Shown here one piece after another: positions 52,501-63,140 of a DNA stretch of 64,000 nt; position 1 is the stretch's first letter; every line of letters begins with the position of its first letter. Source of the DNA: Cordia subcordata (Eukaryota; Streptophyta; Magnoliopsida; Boraginales; Cordiaceae). The stretch spans positions 39,017,501 through 39,081,500 of the forward strand of contig JAPTOF010000001.1 of the NCBI GenBank assembly GCA_028554755.1, in the 5' to 3' direction. Under the pieces are notes generated by a model. That model was not told the origin of the DNA. It worked only from the letters and a program-made list of their open reading frames with translations, and searched no databases. Made by a program: the position numbers and the translations under genes.

Positions 52501-53010
52501 CCCTTGAGGGCTAATTTCGTTGCATTCTTGAAACGTTGTTCTATTTCAGATCCACTCAAAAGTTGTGGTATTTACTTAAAAAAAATTAAATTTGTAATAT
52601 ATATATATTTTTTAAAAAGCCACATGCTATTAGATGTTTGAGAGGTCAAAAAGATCAACATACCTCTTTCATCTGATGCTGGCAATTTAAGGTCAGAATC
52701 TATAGAAGCTGGCAAATCATGAGTAGAAAATTCCCCAGCTTTTTCATGATAATCTTTACTTTCACCTTCAGGTACAATATGGTTTTCTCCTTTTATATCA
52801 TCTTCAGGTGCAATCCCATCAACCTTTTCCTTAGCATCAATTGCTTCGTTCTCTTCTCCTGCAAACGACAATTAATTAGTATTACAATACTTAGTGCATG
52901 AAACTCTCGCCTATACCCAAAGATTAGAAATGGCAGCAAGGACAAGAGAAAAGATCTTATCTCATACCTTTTATCCCTGATGCATTTTGGTTCCCCATCT
53001 CATTTCCCAT
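49572..53010 (-). CDS. acidic tandem-repeat protein with possible lipid anchors, function unknown
   Basis: Four minus-strand exons, 52968-53010, 52664-52858, 51651-51890 and 49572-51352, join in frame to 752 residues. All introns are GT-AG and break codons after the first base. I chose the start at 53010 because it opens the first exon in frame and gives MGNEMGNQ, with Gly2 a possible myristoylation site. The protein is very rich in Glu, Asp, Asn, Ser and Lys and looks disordered. Residues 420-562 are four tandem units of 35-37 residues built on QNQEAERELEQ-IHS...ETLAVTPPNPNPK. The C-terminus is basic and ends TTCLCCTAAIS, a Cys cluster that could be S-acylated. No enzymatic domain is visible. 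I do not recognise a characterised homologue. A SINE sits in its second intron. Membrane scaffold is only a guess. Confidence 0.8.
50145..50573 (-). repeat. four in-frame tandem coding repeats
   Basis: Units of 37, 36, 35 and 35 codons run from 50573 down to 50145 within the last exon. Each starts P(F/L/M)(S)N(V/A)V and contains QNQEA(E/D)RE. The third unit differs in its second half (EETPERRLQSP instead of KETLAVTPPNP). Confidence 0.9.
52253..52512 (-). mobile_element. tRNA-derived SINE, copy 3, inside an intron
   Basis: Full-length relative of copies 1 and 2. The minus strand shows GGGTATAGGTGAGTTAG (A-box-like), GGTTCGAATCC (perfect B box, 52434-52444), the body and a T-rich end on the plus strand. 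Flanks AATTTTGTTGCATTTTT (52236-52252) and AATTTCGTTGCATTCTT (52513-52529) match at 15 of 17 positions, the target duplication. It lies in intron 2 of the acidic-repeat gene, in the same orientation as that gene. Confidence 0.78.
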
Positions 53011-55913
53011 GTTCAAACTTAGAATGCCTTGCCAAAAAAAAGAACAGATTTTGTGAGATAGACCTCTCAAGATTGAACAGTGCGTTGATAGTTACGTATA
53101 ATAACGAAGCCAAACAAATACTTTATGAAGCTTAATTCATACCATGATGATGAATGGTGATGATAATGATAATCACATGTTAATGGCTATGAACTTTTGA
53201 GGACATCTTCAACTCAAGGTGGCTTGCCAGAGTGTGAATACTTGATTAGTACGGCTACTTTAAGACTAATCAACTCAATGAACAAACTACAAGTATGTTA
53301 CTCATCAGTTTTATGTCTTGTCCATTAAATATTTATGCTTTTTAACTGACATGGACACTCTCTCTTCATTATAAATTTTAGAGCCTTTATTATGAAATTG
53401 TAAAGCTTCCTTTTGGTGACACAAGGTGCTTTATCTAGCCTATAAACGGTCAGTTCTTATGATAATGTCCGGCTTGAGTCTTACAAACTACTAGCACAGT
53501 TTTCAGGGCATCTACTGCCAAGCCTCAATTCGAAGTTACAATGCTCCACTTTAACTGCAGACATGATATGAGAATAGTTTAGAAGTTGATATTGAAAATT
53601 TAAGTAATAATTCAAATTGATCATTTGATATGAGCTAATTTTATTATCTCGAGACTTAAAATTGAGACATGACAGTACAAATTTATCTTGAACTAAGTAG
53701 ATTATGTATGTTGTTCTCATGGATGTTTCAATAGTAAGACTTGGATCAGGAATCAAATTCAATCTTTGTCTCTTGTTCTATGTTGAGTGTATTAACTTAC
53801 GTAGAGTTTGAGTTGTGAAGTTAGTCTTTTCATTTAGAATTTACCAATTGATTGTCGAGTTCCGTCGAATAACCAATGATTGGGTTACGCTAAATGAGAT
53901 TCCTTCGTGTTAAAAAGAAAAAAGTAGACTATGTAGGTTGCGGCCCCTTGTCATGTTTTTCAAAAACAGCAAACCTTTTGTCACCATAAAGGGTCCCAAT
54001 TATTTTCTCTTCTAAAGCAAAAAGAAGACTTGACATCTAGTGACACCTGAATGGGCATTGATGATGTATGAAATGAATAACTTTCAAATAATGAATAATG
54101 ATACTTTTTTTTGTTAAATAAATCTACTCTTACATCAGAATACCAACTATTAGTCTGTAGTGTCTGCTAAAGTCAAAAGAATGAATAGGGAGGGCCAATA
54201 TTGCATGTCAGGACCAACCTATTCTTGCTAATCTATAGCAATTTGAGCAAGGCTTAAGCATCAATCAGACTATGTTTTGGTATAAGGTTGGTTCAATGTT
54301 CAAATAAATAATAACAATTAGCAAACTTTTTTTTCTTAAAATAATAGGCCCAAATACCAAACTTTTCTTTTCCCCCTTGTTGTTTCTCTTTTCCTTGTCC
54401 CCTGTTTCAATGGATAAGAAATCATGATATAAGGCTTAAAAGGAGAAAACTGTCCATGTGGCCTATAATTCAAAATTTCTTGGTGTTGAAGCGCATTACT
54501 TTCTGAAGATGCTAGTCGAATGTTGATTGAATATATAGTAAGATGTATTTTATTTTTCTATGCTTTATTGAAATCTCATAAAATTTTTTGTAGTTTCAAA
54601 ATTTATTGATATCTCTTGTCATTTTAGAAACTCCAATTTTAGACTCTTATGAAGTTGATATGCAGCTGCTTAGAAAGCTAGACTAATGAATAATCTTGTT
54701 ACAATATATTCTCATCAGTATAGTATGATATATTCTTATTTTATATGGACAAAAGTCACAAATTTCAAGTTTCTATGCCAATTAGTTTTAAAATGGAAAT
54801 TGAGAGATCTCTAACATGACTCAACTTTTAGTCCAATCTTACTCATTGTACACATCTATTCATGTGGTGACCTCACTCTTCTAGCAACCCACCACCAATT
54901 TCAGGCTCCACGTTACCCACCATTAGTTTAGTTTAATTTTGTGCCAATTCATGTGGTAATGCATTCAATTCTAAATAGCATGTGACGAGGTATTACAATA
55001 TGCTCTTGTCTTATATAAAAAAAATAACAAATACAATTTAACATATAAAATTCGAAACTACTCTAGTTGCCCGGCCTCAATTGGTTTTACATCTTAACAA
55101 GTATTGGCAGTGATGGTGGGATTCCCATTTTTTTTACTCAGCAATGCTTTGGTTAGCAAACTAATAAGACTTGGAGAATCTAACTTCAAGTTCTCTTTAC
55201 ACTACAAGCTCCGCGGAGAACCTAATGCATTGTTATTTATCTATCGATGATTATAAAAAAGAAGATAAAATAATAGAAGAAAGGGAGGAAGTTTTGAACA
55301 TTATGCCATTAAATTTTACGGTTGATATGGTTAACAAGAAGAAGAAAAATATTATATATATGATCTTTATTTCAATTTAAGGCCAAATGTTACGTAAATG
55401 ATATCATAAATATGATATCTTATTACAATGATCAAAAGAAAATTTTTAAAAAACCACTGAATAAATATATATGTTATTGACACGTCAAAAAGGACAACTA
55501 GAATAGATTTCTTTTTCCACATGCATGTTAAAAGATCTCGAAAAGGTGTGAAGATTGTAAAATCAAAGTTAGAGTTGTGAGGAAAATCCATTAATTCGAA
55601 AGATGCAATTCTTGAATTCTAAATTAAGTTGTCCTCTTTTTTTATTTATAATTTATTAATAAATTTCATCTCATAAATTTGTCTATGATTTTATTGTTAA
55701 TAGATCGTAATAATTTTATCAAATAATCTACTAATATTCTTAAGTGAAAGATATCAAAATAACAAGATATAATTAATAATACCTTTTCTGAGTAATAATC
55801 TTTTACTGATATCTCTATACCTTTTCTATTTTACTTGGTATGTCAAACTGAGAGAGAGAAATAACAGAGACATGATCAAAAGGAACACAAACAAACAAAA
55901 CGAACATACATAT

Positions 55914-56135
55914 AGGGCCCATTTAGATTGACTTTTTTCAAAAGTGTTTTTTTTAACAACTTTTTAAAAATAATTTTTTTTAGAAGTTGAAAATTCTGAC
56001 TTCTGAAAAAAGTTATATTTGAACTTTTTTTTTAGAATTTCAGCTTTTTTTAAAGTTAAATCAAATATTTATTGTAAATTTAATGTTACTTTTTCATAAC
56101 TTTTTCTTAAAAAAAAGTCAATCCAAATAGACCTA
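55914..56135 (-). mobile_element. MITE, family A copy 10
   Basis: Left end GGGCCCATTTAGATTGACTTTTTT, right end AAGTCAATCCAAATAGACCT. The flanks both read TATAG/ATAG, a possible short duplication. Full-length family A, inverse orientation to copy 3. Confidence 0.68.
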
Positions 56136-56504
56136 TAGTTCGTTAACACATCTGGAATGTTAAGCATCCAGTCCGAAAGGAGTTTCCTGTCGCCCACAAT
56201 TTACATTTCAAAGCTGGTGTAATGAAATATAATTTGAGATTCTTTCATGAAGCTCAGGAGTTGTATAGATATCCCCAAAAATGCAATTGATAGAGGTAGC
56301 TCATGAGTACAAGTCTAAACAATTAATCCCTTTCTCTTTTTCTAGGAATCATCTTCATTGAGCTCGGAATTCATTGCCATCGTTACCTAACTTATAAGCA
56401 ACAGGGCTCATATCACGGAATCGAATCCCTTTCTCTTCTTGTCGGTTGGGCCGGACAACCCAACACCATCCAAATCCTGCTTTCACCTATACATATAAAG
56501 TTCA

Positions 56505-57060
56505 AATATGTAGGGATAGCAATGGCATTAGGGTAGGAGTGGTACGTGCTTACTCTTACTTTGCTTTTGTTTTTAAAACTCCTATCTCTACCCCTCCCTA
56601 TATCTAGTACTGGAATAAACTCTACGATCATGCCTGCCCCAGTTGAATGAAAATAAACCCTGCCCAACCCCCTGCGGAATGTTGGTCATCAAGGTCAACG
56701 CAGGAAGCAGAGTAAAATCGGAGTAAACCCCCTACCTAATAGAAAAATAAACCTACAATAGCATTGAATTTTTTTTTAAAATACTAATATGTTTTTTTTT
56801 TAAAAAAATACTAATATATAAAAACATATTAAAAATGAATCGATTTTTACCACTAAACCAAATAGATTTCTAATGATATAAAATTTATAAAAAAAATATT
56901 AAAAGAATATACATAATGATATGATGTTTATACTAAAAATATATAAAACGAATTAAAGGTAACGATTATATATAATGGAGTAGGCAGAGTAGGGTGGATA
57001 AACCCCTATTCCGTCCTGCCCCTACACTGGCGTAGGGGCAAAAAGCCTCCCCACCTTGAA
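56505..57060. repeat. degenerate dispersed repeat rich in CCCTACC/GGGTAGG
   Basis: TAGGGATAGCAATGGCATTAGGG at the left, CCCTATTCCGTCCTGCCCCTAC and GGCGTAGGGGCAAA at the right, with AT-rich DNA between. The pattern resembles widely dispersed plant intergenic repeats. Ends and class were not resolved. Confidence 0.3.
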
Positions 57061-58672
57061 CAAGGTATTTTGTTGCCAAAAATCATGTCTCAACTCCTGT
57101 GATACTCTTGCAGTGGAAAATGTGTTGAAGACCATTGCCATCTCTATTTGTAATGCATTCCCAAGTTTCAACTCCAACCCTTTTACTCTCTGATTTCTTT
57201 TTTCTTTCTTACTTCTTTTTAGGGAGGCTTAAGTCAATTTTATAACACTTTTAGAAAGGATGTTATATAATTCAAGAATTAATTTTGAGACCTTTCTCAC
57301 TAAAAGCTAAAATCATACCACAAGACCAAATGCCAAATGGTTTTTTTTTTTCTTTAGTTTTTCCAATGGGGGCAACATTAAACTCGTTGATGTTCATTCA
57401 TTAATCTGTTTAATATGACAATTTACCATATTTAAATATTCGAACATTAAATATAACCCTATCCCCAAATTATGAATTAACCAAATATATTAACATTTTT
57501 TCCCTTTTCAAATATAGATAATACACAAATAGCCAGAATCATAAACAAGAAAATAATATCCCCAAATGCTTGGATGATAATTGGCAGAGCAGCGTGAACA
57601 AACAGGCAGTGCCACTTCAAGATTGCTAGTTGCTTTCTAAGACCAATTGTACTTTAATTTGGCTCGTCAACTTTAGAAAATCCTTGTTGCTCCATTTGCA
57701 ATTTATGATCTCAACGTCAGCGATAGGTACTTCTCCAGATTGTATACTTTCACATGGAGTTAAACGTATATATATATGACACAAATGACCAAGAGTAATT
57801 AATTGATAAAATATTAAAAGTAAAAAACAAAGCTAAATTCAGAGTTAATAATTGTCGCAATTATTATGTCCATGACCCACAAGGAAAAAAAATAGCAAAA
57901 ATGTTAGAATCTCCTATAATTTTATAGAGAAAATTGGTTTAACCATTCTATGTTCTGCTACAATTTTTTTTCGCTTTTCCAATTTGGATTAGTATTCATG
58001 TCTTGATTTTCCTTATTTAGGCAGTTCGTGATAAAATGACCAGCAACAATTTAATTGAGCAGCATGCCAGCAGAACGCTGAGACATTATGTATCTTCCGA
58101 ATTAGTCAATGCAGTTAATAAGACATGGAAGTTGTTGAAGTGTGCTCAAATGAGTGTGAAAACCAGTTTTAGTTGTTGCCAAAGCAATTCTCCTTTGCAT
58201 GTGAAGTAAAAAAAAATGAGTAAATTCTGCAGCACTAGTTCAAGCCCAGAACAGAATTGCAACCATTGACAAATAAGTATTAACAAACAAAATACTTATA
58301 TTCAATGTACAATCTGATAAAAACGCTTGACGTTATAGTTTTAACATAATCTGGAAAAAAAACAAATGCTTAAAAGAATTTCACATTTTTGAAAAACATT
58401 AAATGTCTCATCAGCACACAATTTAAAAAAGATTCTGACATTACCTTTCTTCACAGAGCCACTGGCAAATAGTGGTTACAAGAGCCCCAAGTATCTATGG
58501 ACGGGAAAAGAAATAAATTTGAAAGAATGAAGTTGCCGAAAGGCCGTTATCATTTTAACCATTACAACATTACAACCTTTGACAAATTTATTGGCCATTA
58601 CAATAGTATACTAACATACTTCTGCTATTGCAGAAAACATTGAACTTTCAAATCCAAAAAACGTGCTTTTCA

Positions 58673-61600
58673 CTACTCTATTTTAGGCTTCCCTTTCAAC
58701 GAATCCAAGCTGCTGAAGCATATGCACTTGACTAACCAATTAATAGGCAAACTTATAGCAGCAATACAAGCACAAACACCCCATTTGCCCCACTCCAAGC
58801 TTGCAACACCTTCAAATCTCTTTAAAACTTCTGCTATCAGTATCTGAACAGCAATAATGACAAAAATTAACCCCCAAATTAACCTCTTCTTACGCATCTC
58901 CTCAAACATGCTCTTATCAAGAAGCTGCCTCGAGTTAAACATTGCGAAAACTTGGCAGAGAATATATGTGTTTAACATTATTGTGCCCTTTTCCCTGCAA
59001 TTCACCTTGAAGATTGACTCACCCTTAAAATGTATGGTTAAAAGGATAATGGTTTGGTACACTACTTGAGCGCATACATTCATAAGCATGGTATTAGTCA
59101 TCACTCGCTTATTCTTGCCCTTTGGTGGCTTGTGCAAAAGCTCTTCAGATGGCTTCTTTAGACCAAGTGCCAAAGCAACAAAACTTCCAAAGGTTAGCTT
59201 CACCCACAGAACTTGAAACACCGGAAATGGTACTTGCCCTGTTGAGATTGCGGCCGCTGCATTCAAACCAGGTGGTTCACTAGAGAAAATTGTCGTCACG
59301 AAATCAATCGCCAGTGCAACAGAAGTTGCAGTGAGAAGGAACTGAGTATATATTTGGATGATGTTATATATGCTTCTTCCCCACCTCAAGGTTTCAAGAA
59401 CTAATGGGAAGTCTTTGTTCCAAGTGAAGATAGGTGAACTTGACTTCATAGTTTCTGCAGATTTAAGCCCGAAACAGATACCCACATCAGCTTCCCTAAG
59501 TGCCTGTGCATCCCCCACTCCTCGCCCAAGATATGCAACCACATGCCCCTTTTGCTTCAGAGATTGCACCATGAGAAATTTGTCAAGGGGAGAAGCTCTT
59601 GCCATCACGCGAATGCTCTCAACTTTCTCCATTCTTTCCTCTGAAGTATAGCTTCGAAATACCTCGCCTTGTACTAACTCTTCAGGCTGATGTCTGGACC
59701 CGAGTATGCCACATTCTACGGCCACAGCTCTAGCAGTTGACATGTTGTCCCCTGTGAGTAGTTTGAATTTGAGTCCAGCTCGTTGGCACTCTCTCATGGT
59801 TCTGCTCATGCCGCTTCGGCGTTGATTTGAGAGGCCTACGATTGCTAATAAGATCAATTGTTGCCGAGAGGAAGAAAGGCTGGTAGTTCTCTCTCCCATG
59901 CCTTCAGCTGCTTGTGCTTTTCCGTGTGAAAAAGCAATGCATCTCAGGCCAGTTTCTGTCATGCCTTGAAGTATTTGCTGCAACACCACCTTTGCAGTTT
60001 CGTTAATGGCTTTGACAGCCCCAGTGGGCTCGTAGTAGTGTGAACACATGGCTATAATTTCTTCTGCTGCTCCTTTCCGGTGGACATGAATGGAGTTGTC
60101 ACCATTTCTACTGATCAAGACACCACTCTGTTTGTTCTTTGAATTAAAATGTTCCGTTTCAAGAACTGCACAACTGTTCTTTAGAGTTTCTACATCCATG
60201 CCTAATTGCCGAACGGCCCACCGGAAAATTGCGTTTTCAGTTGGATTTTGGGGGGCAATAAGCGATGACTTTGAAGGGGTCTGACAAGTGTTTAGACCAA
60301 TTCCCTCGTGGAGCAGCTTGAGAACATCCATTGCAATCGAGTTTTTAGGTTCTTCTAGTTTGATGAAACTTACGCCTAGCCATAACTTTGTCACCTGTAG
60401 CAAGCAAAATTTTGAGAACCATTAATATACTCTCACAGCTCAATTGTTTTATATGGGGCAACACCAAGGTTTAGTTAATATTGGCCTAAATTAGGCTAAT
60501 CTAACTGGTTCAAAATATTTAAACTCATCATAATAGTGGATCCAAACTATTATAAATAGAACACAAATTTCACATAAACCAATGTAAAATGGAGCATTAG
60601 ATACTCCCTCACTTAAAACTTCGGTACAAATCAATTTAAATTAAAAATTAGTGAATTATTAAAAATTCTTAATTATTTAAATTATTAGTTAGTTTTTTAT
60701 TTTTAATTGCACCATTATTTTTTAATTATTTATTTCATTCATTTTGTGTAATCAAGTAAATTTTTTGTAATTATTAAATTAAATTTATTTGTATTTTTAT
60801 TGATGATTTATTACGAAAATTAGATTAAATTAAATCTATTAATTATAATTAATTTTATTTTTTTGTTATTATTTTTACATGTTTTTTTTTTAATTTACAT
60901 TTGAAACTTGGGTCCAAATCAATTTTCAAGACATAAAGCAAACTGTCCTTTTTCTCAAAAAAGGACTTTCATACTCTAGAAGTCACTTTAACTTTTTAAA
61001 ATTGAAATAAAACTAAGCTGGCTAAACCTAATTAATATGACTCATTAATATATATATATATACACACACACGCACACACAAGGGCAGCCTACGAGGTCCA
61101 GAAAGTGTATTTTCAATTAGATTGTAAAGCGGAGGTGATTTATTCTAGGACACGCTATATATCGATCGTCTATAGAAATTTTCATTCTCTTGTGTTTGTG
61201 GACTGTGATTGCCTAGCAAGTAAACTAATTGTGCACATCGAAGATGGAGGAACTTGCAAGATATTCATTCATGAAAGGTGTAAACTATATCAATTGTTAA
61301 CAGTTTATATAGGTAAAATTAAAACAGCGAAATAAGATTGTATTAAATCGCACACTTATTGGAAGGATTTTTCGTTTGATACACCCAACCTAATGGTAGT
61401 TAGTGTCAAATCTCGGAGAAATATTTTAGTTCAAAGCAAAACATAAACTTGTGTCTTACCTCCTTGTGATCCGAGGTCAAGGTTCCTGTCTTATTGACAC
61501 AAATGGTGGTAACCGATGCAACTGAGCTGCAGACTGAAGGCTTTCTCACCAGAACTTTAGCTTGCATGAGTCTTCTTATTAAATAAGCAAGAGCAATTTT

Positions 61601-62631
61601 GACAGCAAACAGCAAGCCCTCTGGATATGCAGTAAGTGCAATCATTGCTGGAGTGGCTGTAACCCCAACCATAGCAGATACAACATCAATGAATTTCGAA
61701 TCTCCATTGAATGATACCCGATTTCCATCACCATCGTATACGTTCCCTGCTATAAAGAATCGCGCCAAGAACACAAAATATGTTAGCAGTGCGACCCCTC
61801 CACCAATTTTACTCATCACAGATGTAATATTCTTGAACTCATCCACCAGTGGACCATTTAACCAAATCACATGGTTATCTTTGTGCTTCCCAACTGCTGT
61901 GACAAGCATTTTGGCATGGCCAACAACAACCATGCTGCCAGAAAACAGGAATGGATTCTCATGCCTGTTCACTTCCACAAGCTCGAATTTCCCATCAGGG
62001 GTCTTGTTTTCGACCTGGAATGAGTTTCCGTCCAGGAAAAGTCCATCGGCCGGAACAAGGTCTCCAGGTTTCAAGAAGACCACATCCCCGACTACAATTC
62101 GGGGTATTGTTATTTGCTGCCACTTGCCATCTCTCACAACATCAACCTGAGGAATAAAGCTGCTGATGTTTGATTGTTTCAGGCATAGAGCTACTGCCCC
62201 GAAGTTACATCCAGCTGAGATAGCCACCACTAGTGATACAACAACAAGATTGGACACGCCCTCGCGCCATTCTCCTTTTAGCCCATGACTTGCAATGGCA
62301 AAAGCAAGAGAGAGGACAGAACAAACAAGCAGGATAATGATAATGGGGTTTTTTAGTGCTTTCAGTGCGAAATATTTAAAGCCGAGTTTGTATTCTGGAA
62401 AGAAGTTATGGCCGAACGTTTTCCTTCTGCAGTCGATGTCTGATCGGTCACCAGGAATTCCATTTTCTACATCTGTTTCAAGAGCTGAAACTATCCCTTC
62501 AACTCCTCCGTGGTCACTCAGCCATTTCTGATCTTTGTTCTTCACAAGCTTGCGGACTTTTGAAGGGTTAATGTTAGAGAAGCGAGTAGGTGTGTTATCC
62601 ATTACTGGTGTCTGCTTTACTTGAGCGAGGC
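58673..62631 (-). CDS. P2B-type Ca2+-ATPase homologue, predicted catalytically inactive
   Basis: Homologue of plasma-membrane autoinhibited Ca2+-ATPases, nearest to ACA12/ACA13. Exons 61460-62602 (from the ATG) and 58673-60394 join in phase 0, TLTSDHKE|VTKLWLG, restoring family spacing, for 954 residues. The frame is open upstream to an acceptor at 62631, so a further 5' exon is possible. The fold is complete: M1-M4, actuator, P and N domains, and M5-M10. Key residues are lost. The phosphorylated Asp in DKTGT is Asn370 (CVNKTGTLT), and TGES reads DGKF with Lys205 for the dephosphorylation Glu. DPCRPG is NQRRSG, and TGDGTNDAPAL is LGRGVGDAQAL with Arg672 for the Mg-binding Asp. M6 WVNLIMDT is WVKLTFGS, losing both Ca2+ ligands. 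Retained are PEGL, KGA, TGDN and Asp676. There is no stop or frameshift. The N-terminus is shorter than in ACA12/13. Arabidopsis ACA12/13 lack introns, as I recall. A young pseudogene is the alternative. Confidence 0.85.
60395..61459 (-). other. intron of the ATPase homologue
   Basis: A 1065-base GT-AG intron (GAG|GTAAGA donor, TTGCTACAG|GTG acceptor), AT-rich, with an AT/AC microsatellite at 61.05 kb. It starts 11 codons after the altered phosphorylation motif. Confidence 0.85.
61047..61080. repeat. AT/AC compound microsatellite
   Basis: About 8 AT units followed by AC units with one CG interruption. Confidence 0.85.
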
Positions 62632-62810
62632 CTGGGAAAAATATTTACTTTTCAAGTGATGCCTTTCAATTTTTGAGTAGGACACTCTTTTTATCTTTTC
62701 CGAGTGCAGAAAACCAGAAACCAGAAGATTGAATCAATGGATGCATGGGAAGGATAGGTGAGAATCTAGTTGGTTTCTCTGGTGTATTTTTTGAGAAGGG
62801 TAAGGTATCA

Positions 62811-63140
62811 CTAAGGACACAGGTCAATAACGGGAATGCTAAAAGTTATCTTCAAAGCTAGTAGAAACAAGATCATCAGTGATTGTAGTTTAAAGCACAA
62901 TTTGAGAAAGAAAGCTAGCGAAAGCCGAGAAGGCAGATGGAGAGTAAGACGAGCTTTATAGCAGGAGGTGATCCCAGAAGCATCTTGCACAACGCGGTAG
63001 CTAGAGTGGGTAGGTAAAAGGGGCTTAATTTTATGTATTTGGTCTGGCTCTGTCATTGTGATTATGCCAAAGTCTTCTGCCTGATCAAGAAATTCATTTA
63101 CACACACCACACACACACTTGGGTTTAAGGTATAGTTCAA
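62811..63140 (-). other. possible diverged first exon of the ATPase homologue
   Basis: A minus-strand open frame of 109 codons lies 180 bases upstream of the acceptor at 62631. It begins MNYTLNPSVCVVCVNEFLD and includes KARLTLHLPSRLSLAFFLK and PVIDL. Spacing and texture recall the N-terminal calmodulin-binding region of ACA12/13-like pumps (Arg/Leu-rich helix, then an IDL word), but similarity is weak. Strong donor sites were not found. It may be an exon, a decayed remnant or a chance frame. Confidence 0.3.

Larger units (their letters stand above)
53011..58672. other. 5.7 kb intergenic region
   Basis: Upstream part holds the promoter of the acidic-repeat gene. The rest is AT-rich with one family A MITE at 55.9 kb and a GGGTAG/CCCTAC-rich degenerate repeat at 56.5-57.1 kb. 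The last 300 bases are probably the 3' region of the ATPase homologue. No further gene was found. Confidence 0.55.

Noticed and set aside
56413..56667. 84-codon minus-strand frame
   Set aside because: Lies at the edge of a degenerate dispersed repeat and shows no domain.
61599..62157. Long plus-strand open frames (183 and 68 codons) opposite the ATPase homologue
   Set aside because: They are antisense shadows of the first ATPase exon and show no family motif.
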